This document shows, piece by piece, positions 11,034-19,526 of a stretch of DNA of 64,000 nt. How positions within the stretch are numbered: position 1 is the stretch's first letter; every line of letters starts with the position of its first letter. The stretch covers positions 44,942 to 108,941 of the forward strand of contig CAJUMR010000003.1 in assembly GCA_910587475.1 (NCBI GenBank), in the 5' to 3' direction. The stretch is from an uncultured Muribaculaceae bacterium. GTDB taxonomy: Bacteria > Bacteroidota > Bacteroidia > Bacteroidales > Muribaculaceae. The notes beneath the pieces are model-generated. The model worked only from the letters and a program-made list of their open reading frames with translations. It was not told the origin of the DNA and did not search any database. Position numbers and translations under genes: made by a program.

Positions 11034-11726
11034 TCAGGCACCCTCTAATTTCCTGTAAAGCGATTTAAAACTTTTTGTGGAGCCGATGGCGGTGATAACG
11101 TCATCGGCTTCAAACGTTATGTCGCCTGATGAAATGTCGACGGCCACTTGTTCGTTGCGGTCGATGCCGAGTATGTTTCTTTCCTGTTTGAGCCTTGTCA
11201 GTGCGACAAGTCTGATGCCGAGATCGTCAAATCCGAGAGTTTCCGGCTTTTCGCCGACTAATGCTTTCGGAACTTTAAACTTCAGTATATAGGTATTGCG
11301 GTCAATCTTCATGGATGTCACATGTGACCCGAGTTCCATTTCGTTGGTCAGGTCAGAGGCGGCCCGTTGCTCGGGGGTCAGTATGCGGTCTATCTCAAAG
11401 CCTTCGAGTATTGACTCGTGGAGCTTGTCGATCGCTCTGGCGTAGATGTGCTTCACACCCATTTTTTTGAGCAGAGCGACTGTTTTGACGCTTGCCCCGA
11501 AGTTCTCGCCTATGGCAACAATGACAAGGTCGACATTTTTCAGAGGCAGGACTGTCAAGGCGTTTTCATCCGTAGAATCGACCTGATAGACCGTCGAGAT
11601 ATAGTTTTTTATTGATTCAATATTGGCCGGACGGTTGTCTGCGCCGATTACTTCGTGGCCGAGAGCTGTCAGATCGAGTGCGAGATTTGACCCATATATG
11701 CCTAAACCGATGATAAGGTATCTCAT
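11034..11726 (-). CDS. TrkA/KtrA-type K+ uptake regulatory subunit
   Basis: A 230-residue cytoplasmic protein with an N-terminal RCK/Rossmann domain (GLGIYGSNLA, about residues 7-16, then an acidic GADNRP strand end) and a C-terminal RCK_C domain from about 140. It gates the partner channel in response to nucleotides. It starts 12 bp downstream of the TrkH-type gene at 11739-13607, so the two form a KtrAB/TrkAH-like system. The single RCK unit makes it KtrA-like rather than a full-length E. coli TrkA. Confidence 0.9.
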   Translation of the reverse strand: MRYLIIGLGIYGSNLALDLTALGHEVIGADNRPANIESIKNYISTVYQVDSTDENALTVLPLKNVDLVIVAIGENFGASVKTVALLKKMGVKHIYARAIDKLHESILEGFEIDRILTPEQRAASDLTNEMELGSHVTSMKIDRNTYILKFKVPKALVGEKPETLGFDDLGIRLVALTRLKQERNILGIDRNEQVAVDISSGDITFEADDVITAIGSTKSFKSLYRKLEGA

Positions 11727-11738
11727 GATTATTGATGA

Positions 11739-13607
11739 TTAACTGATTATTATATTGTCTGTAGGGTAGTGGACCGATCGGTCGTGAGCCTGCGATGCCA
11801 CTCCGACAAGGATGGAAAGTATTCCGACGCGTCCGGCAAACATGGCTGTCGATAGTATCAATTTTGATGGTACGCCGAGTTCAGGAGTGATACCCAGCGA
11901 CGATCCGACGGTGAAAAACGCTGAAGTCACTTCAAAAAGCACTGCTTTGACAGAAAGCTGTGGCTCAAGCAAAAGTATCAGCAGAGAGTATATGGCCACA
12001 GCTCCTATCGATATCGCCACTACGGCGTTGGCACGTCGGATCGAACCGACTGAAATGCGTCTGCCGAACGCTGTGGCCGATGAGTTGCCGCGGATTGTCG
12101 CCCTGAGGTTAAGGATTACGGCGGCGAAAGTGTTGACCTTGACACCTCCGGCCAGTGATTGTGATGCACCTCCGATCCACATCTGCACGATGATGATCAG
12201 CATCGTTGCAGGCAGAAACATCGAAGGATTGACCGTTGTGAAACCGGCGCTGCGCGGTATGAGTGAATTAAACACCGACTGTGTTATTTTCTTGCCGATC
12301 GGCATGCCTGAAAGCGTGTTGTCGAATTCAAAAATGAAAAACGCCACGCTACACACTGCGAGGATTGTCAAGGTGGTGACGAGTACAAGTTTTGTATTGA
12401 GATCGTAGATGTGAACCTGTCTTGCATTGTCGGTCTGACTTCGATGTGTGAATATGCGTCTGATCCACGATGTGAAAATATCTTTGAAATTTACGAGTAT
12501 CGGAAAGCCCACGGCGCCGGCAAATATCAGAATCGAAGTGACTATATAAATCGATTGAGAACCATTCATGAGAGTCTGGTTGGCCATGCCTCCCGGCAGA
12601 CATGAGAAGCCCGCATTGCAGAACGACGACAAAGAGTGGAAGCAGGCAAACATCATCTTGTCGGTCGTGGTGAGACCGAGCTGCGGAGGGATAGTGAAGT
12701 AGACAGCTATAGCTCCGATCGCTTCGACTGTGAGAGTGAATGCGAGGATATATAATAATGTAGGGATCAGGTTGTTGATAGTCTTGGAGTAGACCATGTC
12801 CTTGATCATGAGTTGACTGTAGATCGATGGTGTCCCGCTGAAAAAGATTGCGAAAAAACTGGTAAAAGTGATCACACCGAGGCCGCCGACCTGAATGAGT
12901 GAGCTGAGTATGATCAGGCCGAGAGGGGTGAATGTCGTCGGAATGTCGACTGTTGTTAGCCCGGTGATGCACACGGCGCTTGTGGCCACGAAAAGCGAAT
13001 CGCTGTAGTCGAGCGGGACTGATGTGCATTTGGGCAACATCAGCAGAAAAGAACCGATGATTATAAAGACAATAAAACTACCTGACAGTATGAGTGCAGG
13101 ATTGGTGCGCCGTCCGATCAGGCGTATTACGCAGTGACATAATTCGAACAACGAATAGCAGGCAAGCACTGAGAATAGAAAAGTGTTGCTGTAGACGATG
13201 GTGCAGAGAGGCTTTATCCATGGATTGTCGGGGCGCGGGTAAGCCCAGGCGGCAGCTGTTATGAGAATCGCAGCGTTGACAATCCATTTCAGGATCTTGG
13301 CATTCTTGAATCTGTTGACCGGAGTTGTCAATATGCCAAACACTATATTCAAGATAAATATTCCCTGTGGTATTCTCAGCAATTGCTTGATGGCATAGAC
13401 TTCCGAAGCGTTGCGGTCGAAGCCGACAAACAGGGTGAGCTCGATCAGGCAAAAAAGCGACGCAATGACAGCCAATACTCTTATAACAAGTTGCAGATTG
13501 GTTATAACAATATTGAAATGTCTGATGAACCGGTGGTGGCGCTGCGCTGCATGCCTGATCTTATGTCCGGCTCGCTCTCGGTTGATATTGAAACGGCTCT
13601 TGATCAT
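11739..13607 (-). CDS. TrkH/KtrB-type potassium transporter membrane subunit
   Basis: A 622-residue polytopic protein with the four pseudo-repeat pore loops of the SKT superfamily, visible as AVCITGLTTV, SSFCNAGFS, PRSAGFTTV and FTVGSSLGITPE; each holds the filter glycine. About ten membrane helices surround them. An extra N-terminal membrane region (about 40-130) precedes the pore core and makes the protein longer than typical KtrB. The ATG at 13607 lies in the loop of a perfect 10-bp inverted repeat (13595-13631), so the start region may be structured in the mRNA. The basic N-terminal extension offers no nearby alternative ATG. Confidence 0.9.
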   Translation of the reverse strand: MIKSRFNINRERAGHKIRHAAQRHHRFIRHFNIVITNLQLVIRVLAVIASLFCLIELTLFVGFDRNASEVYAIKQLLRIPQGIFILNIVFGILTTPVNRFKNAKILKWIVNAAILITAAAWAYPRPDNPWIKPLCTIVYSNTFLFSVLACYSLFELCHCVIRLIGRRTNPALILSGSFIVFIIIGSFLLMLPKCTSVPLDYSDSLFVATSAVCITGLTTVDIPTTFTPLGLIILSSLIQVGGLGVITFTSFFAIFFSGTPSIYSQLMIKDMVYSKTINNLIPTLLYILAFTLTVEAIGAIAVYFTIPPQLGLTTTDKMMFACFHSLSSFCNAGFSCLPGGMANQTLMNGSQSIYIVTSILIFAGAVGFPILVNFKDIFTSWIRRIFTHRSQTDNARQVHIYDLNTKLVLVTTLTILAVCSVAFFIFEFDNTLSGMPIGKKITQSVFNSLIPRSAGFTTVNPSMFLPATMLIIIVQMWIGGASQSLAGGVKVNTFAAVILNLRATIRGNSSATAFGRRISVGSIRRANAVVAISIGAVAIYSLLILLLEPQLSVKAVLFEVTSAFFTVGSSLGITPELGVPSKLILSTAMFAGRVGILSILVGVASQAHDRSVHYPTDNIIIS

Positions 13608-13631
13608 TTATTTTTAAAACAATCAAGAGCC
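13595..13631 (-). promoter_or_regulatory. Inverted repeat over the trkH translation start
   Basis: GGCTCTTGAT (13595-13604) pairs perfectly with ATCAAGAGCC (13622-13631). On the minus strand the loop holds an A-rich ribosome-binding-like stretch and the ATG at 13607 abuts the 3' arm. It could be a translational control hairpin or a remnant terminator of the upstream gene. There is no T-run after it. Confidence 0.45.
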
Positions 13632-13660
13632 GATAATGTCGCATCGCCGTGGCGATATTT

Positions 13661-14317
13661 TTAGTCGGATGTCCGGTTGAGCTTGAAGCCGGCGTATATT
13701 CCGTCGTATGATGAGAGCAACGAGCTGATGGTGTTGAGGCTTGCGCTGCCCGAAACAGACGATACCGTTTTTACAATCGATATGAGTTTCGAAACGTCGA
13801 AAGTCAGATTGAGAGTCGATCCTGATTTCGTTGCGAAGGCACTGATTTTGCCCAATTTGATTTTTCCAAGTGCATTGAAGTTGAATTGCAGATTGCCTTC
13901 CTCGTCTTTGGAGAGTGTGCCTTTGAGCGATCCTCGTTTCAATTGCATTGTGAAATTGTTTTCGGCGTCTACTGTGAGAACAAGGGCGGTTATTCCAACT
14001 TTTTCATAGTAAGGAGCTATTTTGTCCTCTATGGCAGTTGCAGCTGCCGCTCCGCCGACATTCTGGAGTGCGTTGTCGCTTTTGAACGATACGGCCGGAG
14101 AAGTGTAGCTCCATGATCCTTGCAGGTCTGAAAGATCGAAATTTGAAGTGGCGGTGAGATTTGAAATGGCATTGCCGATAGCTCCAAGTGGATTTGAGTC
14201 TCCCGACGATTTGCCGGAAGTCACGGAGTTGAGCAGATCTTTGAGGTCGCGGGTGGCGAATGCCGGAGTTGCGCATGTTATAGCCAGAGCTGCGATGAGA
14301 TATTTTGTAAATTTCAT
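13661..14317 (-). CDS. DUF4923-family secreted lipocalin-like protein
   Basis: About 218 residues with a signal peptide (MKFTKYLIAALAITCATPAFA). The sequence has a helical DLKDLLNSVTSGK start, an LQGSWSYTSPAVSF strand, then paired beta-strand segments ending in IYAGFKLNR, the pattern of the Bacteroidales DUF4923 family. Function unknown; probably periplasmic or outer-membrane associated. The frame opens at 14344, but the start at 14317 gives a clean signal peptide. It lies 53 bp upstream of trkH. Confidence 0.75.
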   Translation of the reverse strand: MKFTKYLIAALAITCATPAFATRDLKDLLNSVTSGKSSGDSNPLGAIGNAISNLTATSNFDLSDLQGSWSYTSPAVSFKSDNALQNVGGAAAATAIEDKIAPYYEKVGITALVLTVDAENNFTMQLKRGSLKGTLSKDEEGNLQFNFNALGKIKLGKISAFATKSGSTLNLTFDVSKLISIVKTVSSVSGSASLNTISSLLSSYDGIYAGFKLNRTSD

Positions 14318-14345
14318 GTCTTTATGCGTCAATGGTTTAAACAAA

Positions 14346-14374
14346 GAGGCCGCGTCGTTATATGACGCAGCCTC
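14346..14374 (-). terminator. Terminator hairpin after fba
   Basis: GAGGC-c-GCGTC (14346-14356) pairs with GACGC-a-GCCTC (14364-14374), then CTTTGTTT follows on the minus strand. It lies 29 bp past the fba stop, just before the DUF4923 start. Confidence 0.7.
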
Positions 14375-14402
14375 TCAGATGAGTTATTGTGCGACCGAAC
14401 GA

Positions 14403-15401
14403 TTATTCGGCTTTACCTGCACTGCCAAGTACGTTGACGATTTTGTGACGATAGAGTTTTTCCATGTTGTCACGAGCCGGGCCGAGGTACTTGCGGGGGT
14501 CGAATTCAGCAGGCTTTTCAGCGAAGACCTTGCGGACTGCAGCTGTCATAGCAAGACGGCTGTCAGAGTCGATGTTGATCTTGCATACTGCGCTCTTGGC
14601 AGCTTTGCGGAGCTGTTCTTCGGGGATACCGATTGCGTCGGGAAGTTTGCCGCCGAACATGTTGATAGTGTCAACTTCGTCCTGGGGAACTGAAGAAGAG
14701 CCGTGGAGGACGATGGGGAATCCGGGGAGTTTTTCCATAACAGCGTCGAGTACTTCGAATGCCAGGGGCGGGGGAACGAGTTTGCCTTCAGCATTGCGGG
14801 TGCACTGTTCGGGTGTGAATTTGTAAGCTCCGTGAGATGTGCCGATTGAGATAGCGAGTGAATCGCAACCTGTGCGGGTAGCGAAGTCAATCACTTCTTC
14901 GGGGTCGGTGTAGGTGTGGTGGTCTGAAGAAACTTCGTCTTCAACGCCGGCGAGCACACCGAGTTCACCTTCAACTGTTACGTCAAACTGGTGAGCGTAG
15001 TCGCAAACCTGCTTTGTGAGTGCAACGTTTTCTTCGTAAGGGAGGTGTGAACCGTCGATCATTACAGAAGAGAAACCGCAGTCGATGCAGTTTTTGCAGA
15101 GTTCGAAAGAGTCGCCGTGGTCGAGATGGAGAACGATCTGAGGATGTTCCCAGCCGAGTTCTTTAGCGTATTCAACAGCACCTTCTGCCATGTAGCGGAG
15201 AAGAGTAGCGTTGGCATAGTTGCGTGCACCTTTTGAAACCTGAAGGATTACAGGTGACTTTTCTTCAGATGCAGCTTTGATGATAGCCTGGAGCTGCTCC
15301 ATGTTGTTGAAGTTGAAAGCGGGGATAGCATAGCCACCCTTGATAGCCTTGGCAAACATCTCGCGAGTGTTCACGAGGCCTAAATCTTTGTAACTTACCA
15401 T
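14403..15401 (-). CDS. fba: Class II fructose-1,6-bisphosphate aldolase
   Basis: A 332-residue zinc aldolase of glycolysis and gluconeogenesis that interconverts fructose 1,6-bisphosphate with two triose phosphates. It shows AIPAFNFNNMEQ near the start, the metal/catalytic LHLDHGDS, the acidic VEDEVSSDHHTYTDPEE loop, SIGTSHG and VLHGSSS phosphate/zinc loops. It is a single-gene unit between a TACTTTTG promoter and a terminator. It fits the PPi-dependent glycolysis implied by the PFK at 24 kb. Confidence 0.96.
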   Translation of the reverse strand: MVSYKDLGLVNTREMFAKAIKGGYAIPAFNFNNMEQLQAIIKAASEEKSPVILQVSKGARNYANATLLRYMAEGAVEYAKELGWEHPQIVLHLDHGDSFELCKNCIDCGFSSVMIDGSHLPYEENVALTKQVCDYAHQFDVTVEGELGVLAGVEDEVSSDHHTYTDPEEVIDFATRTGCDSLAISIGTSHGAYKFTPEQCTRNAEGKLVPPPLAFEVLDAVMEKLPGFPIVLHGSSSVPQDEVDTINMFGGKLPDAIGIPEEQLRKAAKSAVCKINIDSDSRLAMTAAVRKVFAEKPAEFDPRKYLGPARDNMEKLYRHKIVNVLGSAGKAE

Positions 15402-15473
15402 TTTGAAGTTTTGATTATATGAGTAAAAAATCTTGTTTTATGTTGACGGGCAATGCTTGCGCATTTTCCACTG

Positions 15474-15481
15474 CAAAAGTA
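15474..15481 (-). promoter_or_regulatory. -7 promoter element (TACTTTTG) for fba
   Basis: TAnnTTTG match 72 bp upstream of the ATG, giving a leader of about 65 nt with no obvious fold. The rest of the gap to 15567 shows nothing recognisable. Confidence 0.55.
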
Positions 15482-15566
15482 AGAATTATTTTTCAAACAT
15501 CGACATCTCACTCTGTTATAATTCATGAAATTTTTCTGTAATTATCAAGCGTTGCTGACGCAGGCT

Positions 15567-16030
15567 CTAATCAGAAGTAAAGCCGAATGTTATTGGAAGG
15601 GTGTAAGTAACCCTCACTTTTATTCCATAAATTTCACCGGTTTCCATTTCGGCATACTGCGGATCACGCGCAGTACTTCTCTGTCAATAGCCGGATGTAG
15701 CCTCACTAATGTCCGAGCGTTTTCAACCTCTCCATTCTGATCGATTGTAAACTCCACTATTACTCTGCCTTTGAAGCCCCCTTTAGCAGCTTCATCCGGA
15801 TATTTGATATTGTCGCTGAGCCATTGGTAAAGGCTGTCATTTCCGCCAGGAAATTCAGGCGGAACGTCGAGTTCTAAATACTGCGGAGTTTTAGCAGATC
15901 TTGTCTTATAGATCGCTCTGTGAGTAGGTTGTCTGTCGCAGTCGGCCCGTTCATCGGCATGGCTGACAAATGGGTTGAGCAGTGATAGAAAGCTTGCAAT
16001 GACAAAGTAGATCTTGACGTTTTTGATCAT
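15567..16030 (-). pseudogene. Secreted TonB C-terminal-domain protein broken by a one-base frameshift near its end
   Basis: The open frame (15620-16030, 136 residues) has a signal peptide (1-25) and a TonB_C domain: PPEFPGGNDSLYQWL, IKYPDEAAKGGFKGRVIVEFTID, then SMPKWKP. It stops at VKFME, before the final strand of the domain. In the next frame the sequence continues without a stop as KVRVTYTLPITFGFTSD to a TAG at 15567-15569, exactly the missing last strand. Aligned to the neighbour's WTPGEINGKKVKVSYTLPVTF, a single missing base beside an A-run (TAAAAG) explains the break. It may be a true frameshift, an assembly error or recoding. The upstream TonB-fusion gene ends 27 bp away. Confidence 0.75.
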
Positions 16031-16057
16031 ATGGTTTGATGGATTTGCATTTTATTG

Positions 16058-16876
16058 TTATTTGGGTAGCTTGAACGTTACGGGTAATGTATAGGACACC
16101 TTTACTTTTTTGCCATTGATCTCTCCTGGTGTCCATTGTGGCATCATTCTGACCAGTCGTATAGCCTCTTTGTCGAGAAACGGATGCTTTCCGCGTAATA
16201 TATGTGAATTTTCAATCTTTCCGTTTTCATTGATGACAAACTCCACGATCACCTTGCCTTCCACGCTGTCGGCCACTGCTTCCTGCGAATATTTCAGATT
16301 GTTTTTCAACCATTTGTACATGGCTTGTGTTCCGCCTGGGAACTCAGGACAAACGTCGACCATTGCCATGCTGTAAATTTTATCTTCGGCCGAGCATTCA
16401 TTGTCTGAAAATCGGCTGTCTTCATCAAATACATCTTCTCCCATGACCAGAATCGGGGTCACCCGACCATTACTTTCATTCAGGATCGTATCTTCGTTGT
16501 CGGAATTCGCAGTGTCTTCATCGCAAATAACAACTTCCCCCATCTCCCAGTCCTCGCCTGGTTCAGTAGGTAGCTCATCGCATTGTTCAATGTCTTCAAC
16601 CTTACTATCTGGTGATGTGTTGTCCACTTTGGTTGCACAACTGCCGAGGCTGACCAATCCGACTGAGAGGCCAGCAATGACCACTGCTTTGCCGGCGGCG
16701 TGACGCAATGACAGTTGATCGTTGAGATATCGCAGCTCGGCTTCGCATTTAGGGCAGGTGCCGAGACAGTCGCCTTTGAATTGACATTCTGAGGTAATGA
16801 ACTCTATGTCATTAGCTTCTGCTATTTTACGACGGATATCTTTCAAGATTTTACATGTCTGTTTGCCTCGTGCCAT
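16058..16876 (-). CDS. Membrane-anchored protein: N-terminal Cys-motif domain, one membrane segment, C-terminal TonB domain
   Basis: 272 residues in three parts. Residues 1-60 carry KQTCKIL and a Cx5Cx3CxxC motif (Cys31, 37, 41, 44; GDCLGTCPKCEAE) followed by an amphipathic helix. Residues 62-80 form a hydrophobic membrane segment. After an acidic spacer, residues 178-272 form a TonB_C domain (CPEFPGGTQAMYKWL, GKVIVEFVI, MPQWTPGEINGKK, YTLPVTFKLPK). The cysteines could bind an Fe-S cluster or zinc; that is inference. The gene overlaps the radical SAM gene by 34 bp. The first 50 residues match the protein at 44786-45724 at 39 of 50 positions. TonB_C suggests contact with an outer-membrane receptor. 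Confidence 0.8.
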   Translation of the reverse strand: MARGKQTCKILKDIRRKIAEANDIEFITSECQFKGDCLGTCPKCEAELRYLNDQLSLRHAAGKAVVIAGLSVGLVSLGSCATKVDNTSPDSKVEDIEQCDELPTEPGEDWEMGEVVICDEDTANSDNEDTILNESNGRVTPILVMGEDVFDEDSRFSDNECSAEDKIYSMAMVDVCPEFPGGTQAMYKWLKNNLKYSQEAVADSVEGKVIVEFVINENGKIENSHILRGKHPFLDKEAIRLVRMMPQWTPGEINGKKVKVSYTLPVTFKLPK

Positions 16877-17502
16877 AGTCTGTTTTCTTTAATTTTATAT
16901 TGGAATGGATCAAAATTGACAAACCCGAGATCTTCGAGCCATTTGCGCGATCTGTTGCGGTTGTCTTCGCAGTTGAAACCGGGTATCAGGGGGAGACGGA
17001 TAACGCATTTTCCACATAAACCGGCATCGGCTATTGCCATAAGGTTGTCGCGAACCTGGTGGTTGTCGGTCAATGTGTAAGCTTTGTATATCGCAGGATC
17101 AAGATCTTTTATGTCGATGATGAATTGGTCGGTGCAGTCTGATAGGATAGAAAGGTTTCGCTGTGGGATGTTTAGCGACGTCTCGAGCCTTATCTTCCAT
17201 TCTGAGCCACATAGTTCGCGGAACTGCCTGATGAATTCGGGATGCAGTCCAGGTTCGCCGCCTCCGAAGGTAATTCCTCCACCGGTAGCCGTGAAATATA
17301 GACTGTCGATCTTTACGATTTCGTAGAGCTCGAGCGGTGTCAGGTCAGATGTTTTGGCTTCGGGAGTCAATGTGTGGCTGTTGATGCAATATCTGCAACA
17401 TAGCGGACAACCTTGGAACACTACCAAAGTTGTCACCCCATCGCCGTCGATGGCGATACGATGGCGGGCTATCGTTTTAATTCGTGCAGACATTGACTCC
17501 AT
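16843..17502 (-). CDS. Radical SAM protein, PFL-activating-enzyme-like
   Basis: 219 residues with the radical SAM cluster motif CPLCCRYC (Cys32, 36, 39; CX3CX2C) and the SAM-binding GGGEP (80-84), then DIKDLD and RLPLIPGFN, typical of glycyl-radical-enzyme activases and related short radical SAM proteins. There is no ferredoxin insert and no glycyl radical enzyme in the window. Its 3' end overlaps the Cys-motif/TonB gene by 34 bp, suggesting translational coupling, so that protein is the likeliest partner or substrate. Met4 (17493) is an alternative start. Family is clear; the reaction is unknown. Confidence 0.85.
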   Translation of the reverse strand: MESMSARIKTIARHRIAIDGDGVTTLVVFQGCPLCCRYCINSHTLTPEAKTSDLTPLELYEIVKIDSLYFTATGGGITFGGGEPGLHPEFIRQFRELCGSEWKIRLETSLNIPQRNLSILSDCTDQFIIDIKDLDPAIYKAYTLTDNHQVRDNLMAIADAGLCGKCVIRLPLIPGFNCEDNRNRSRKWLEDLGFVNFDPFQYKIKENRLWHEANRHVKS

Positions 17503-17525
17503 GGCATCGGTTTTATTATTAAAGC

Positions 17526-17533
17526 CAAAAGTA
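17526..17533 (-). promoter_or_regulatory. -7 promoter element (TACTTTTG) for the radical SAM operon
   Basis: TAnnTTTG match 23 bp before the ATG at 17502. It separates this operon from the upstream BF3164-like gene, whose stop is 118 bp away. Confidence 0.6.
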
Positions 17534-17650
17534 CAAAATAAATCTGAAAACTACATGAATGCGTGATCTTTTTGCAATGCTCCTTTCAATGTGGTTCCTT
17601 AATATTCATTGTTGGACAGTCTCTTTTGCTCTTGTTTGTCGCAAATATCA

Positions 17651-18664
17651 TCAGATCTTGATGAAGAGAAACTGTGATCCGGTCCAAGCGATGAAGGTAG
17701 TGTCGTTAATGGCAGCGAAGTTGCGGATAAATATGCCGACGGAGTAAGTGCCGGCAACCTTTCCATCGGAGTCCAGACGGTAGATGGTCGAGCCGGCGTT
17801 CTCCGACATGGCGTCGGCTATTGTCGTGCCGCAGTAGAGCGCGTATATGTGGCTGGCGGTCTGTGTCAGGTCTATGAAATGAATGGGGTTGAGAGTTTCG
17901 GTGTCGGCCATGTCGATGGTCGATGGATCGAAACTGTCAATTGCAAAGATGACCGAGTTGATCGTGTTGCCATCGAGATCGAAAAAGTCAATTTTCGGGA
18001 AGAGACGGTATGCATATGCGCAGATCTTTTCACGGGAGTTATAGATCATTTCTCCGGTATTGACGATCCATGACGGATAGCGCTGGTCCGCAATAAGGGG
18101 CTTAATCTCAGTGATCTCCATTGTTGCGCAATCTGTTCTCAGAGCAGCCTGTATACCGCCTTTAGGCTGACGGCCGACATAGATATAATCGTCGACGGTC
18201 AGCTGAAAGATGTCGGAAACATACATTGACAGCGGGTAAGAGGTGCTGGAGCCTGTGCCGATCAGATATCTTTGGCCTGGATATAAACTCAGTCCATGCC
18301 CAGGTTTGTAGACTCGCCCGTCGTCCATTCCGGCTACTGTCAACTCGCCAGCGGGACTCATGAACGGGTAGGGCATGTAGGTCTGCCAATATCCGTCGGG
18401 CATTTTCCCGAAATCTCCGTTGTAAGAAAGCGATCTATTGCGGCTGTTGATTGTGAAACATCCGAGCATGCGTTGCCCGAATGAGCCATCGTTTTCATAG
18501 ACGCAATATAGTGTGTCACCTGCGGCTTTCATTTCCGAAATATGGGTTATTTCAGGGAGATGGCCGACTTCGCATGTCGAGATTATGGCACTGTCGCAAG
18601 TCTGACGTGGTGAGACTGTGCATGCGCAGATCGCCGACAGCAGTGAGATTGTTAATCTGTTCAT
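17651..18664 (-). CDS. BF3164-like (TolB-type beta-propeller) exported protein
   Basis: 337 residues with a hydrophobic N-terminus (LLSAICAC, possible lipobox Cys) and repeating beta-strand units such as GDTLYCVYEND, DDYIYVGRQPKG and IYRLDSDGKVAGTY, typical of six-bladed TolB-like propellers in the BF3164 lipoprotein group. Function unknown; probably periplasmic or outer-membrane associated. Its ATG overlaps the stop of the GLPGLI gene by 4 bp (ATGA), which makes it the last gene of the BlaI-headed operon. A second BF3164-like protein is at 60467-61492. Confidence 0.7.
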   Translation of the reverse strand: MNRLTISLLSAICACTVSPRQTCDSAIISTCEVGHLPEITHISEMKAAGDTLYCVYENDGSFGQRMLGCFTINSRNRSLSYNGDFGKMPDGYWQTYMPYPFMSPAGELTVAGMDDGRVYKPGHGLSLYPGQRYLIGTGSSTSYPLSMYVSDIFQLTVDDYIYVGRQPKGGIQAALRTDCATMEITEIKPLIADQRYPSWIVNTGEMIYNSREKICAYAYRLFPKIDFFDLDGNTINSVIFAIDSFDPSTIDMADTETLNPIHFIDLTQTASHIYALYCGTTIADAMSENAGSTIYRLDSDGKVAGTYSVGIFIRNFAAINDTTFIAWTGSQFLFIKI

Positions 18665-19515
18665 TTTATTTCGATTGGAATGTAGGGTATCGGGGTGTCT
18701 TCACATTCGGAGGCATCACGCACTTTTCCGTCCTTGCCAGTAATGTACAAGCGGCCTTTGCCCATGCCTAATGCTGATAATTGAAATGCTAACGGAGTAT
18801 TGAAACAACGGGCAATGGTTTTGTCGGCTTCATCTTCCGAGCACTTTTTTTCATCGGCATATTGATATGAGCATATCGGTTTGGCCGATTTCTCGAGCGC
18901 AGTTGCTTGCCAATTGAACTGTTTGCTGTCGTCATTGATCTGCAAGATGAGGCCCGGCAATCCACCGAACTTGTAGGGCCCGTAAGGCAGTGGTATTTCG
19001 GTAGAGAACCAAGCTGAATACTTTCTGCCTGCGAATTGGGTTATAGCCAACTGACATTCATAACCGATTATTGTCTTTGTCGTGTCGGCGATAAAATTCC
19101 AGCTCAAGGCAGGTACTTCTTGGGCATAATGAAGAACGCCGCAACCGATTGGCAGTCGATATTTCATGTCAGCATTCTTGCCTCTGTCTGTCAACAATAT
19201 CTCATAAGGCCATGGTGAGCCTGGAGGATTGGAAAATGCGTCGGCCCCGCGTCTGGCATCAGCCGTGCGGAGCGAGTCGTAATGGTGGATTATATCACTT
19301 TGGTCTTTGATGTGGCGTCGGCCGATCAGCACTGTGCGTATGTCGTCGAACCTGACGTCTGCATCGGGATGGCAAGTATAGCTGAGCGAATAGGTTATTT
19401 CGTAGCGGGCAGTATCGACTGTCACGGCATTGTCGATGTTTTCGGAAAATACGCCGTTCTGTGCGTTGGTGATTAAAGCCGATGTCATCAGTAATAATGA
19501 TAGAAGATGCTTCAT
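18661..19515 (-). CDS. GLPGLI-family secreted protein
   Basis: 284 residues with a signal peptide (MKHLLSLLLMTSALITNAQ) and the family-defining GGLPGLI motif (184-190), preceded by AWFSTEIPLPYGPYKF and followed by the LQINDD strand. IIGYECQLA is another family landmark. The family is Bacteroidetes-specific, periplasmic and of unknown function, and commonly sits beside carboxypeptidase-regulatory/beta-barrel receptors, as here. It starts 11 bp after the receptor gene. Confidence 0.92.
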   Translation of the reverse strand: MKHLLSLLLMTSALITNAQNGVFSENIDNAVTVDTARYEITYSLSYTCHPDADVRFDDIRTVLIGRRHIKDQSDIIHHYDSLRTADARRGADAFSNPPGSPWPYEILLTDRGKNADMKYRLPIGCGVLHYAQEVPALSWNFIADTTKTIIGYECQLAITQFAGRKYSAWFSTEIPLPYGPYKFGGLPGLILQINDDSKQFNWQATALEKSAKPICSYQYADEKKCSEDEADKTIARCFNTPLAFQLSALGMGKGRLYITGKDGKVRDASECEDTPIPYIPIEIK

Positions 19516-19526
19516 GAGATGATGTT

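Noticed and set aside
11812..12408. Plus-strand 198-residue open frame
   Set aside because: Antisense to trkH, whose pore motifs are unambiguous.
15620..15640. Programmed -1 frameshift in the TonB gene
   Set aside because: The AAATTTA near the site is not in the X-XXY-YYZ phase and no stimulatory stem is seen; a simple indel is likelier.
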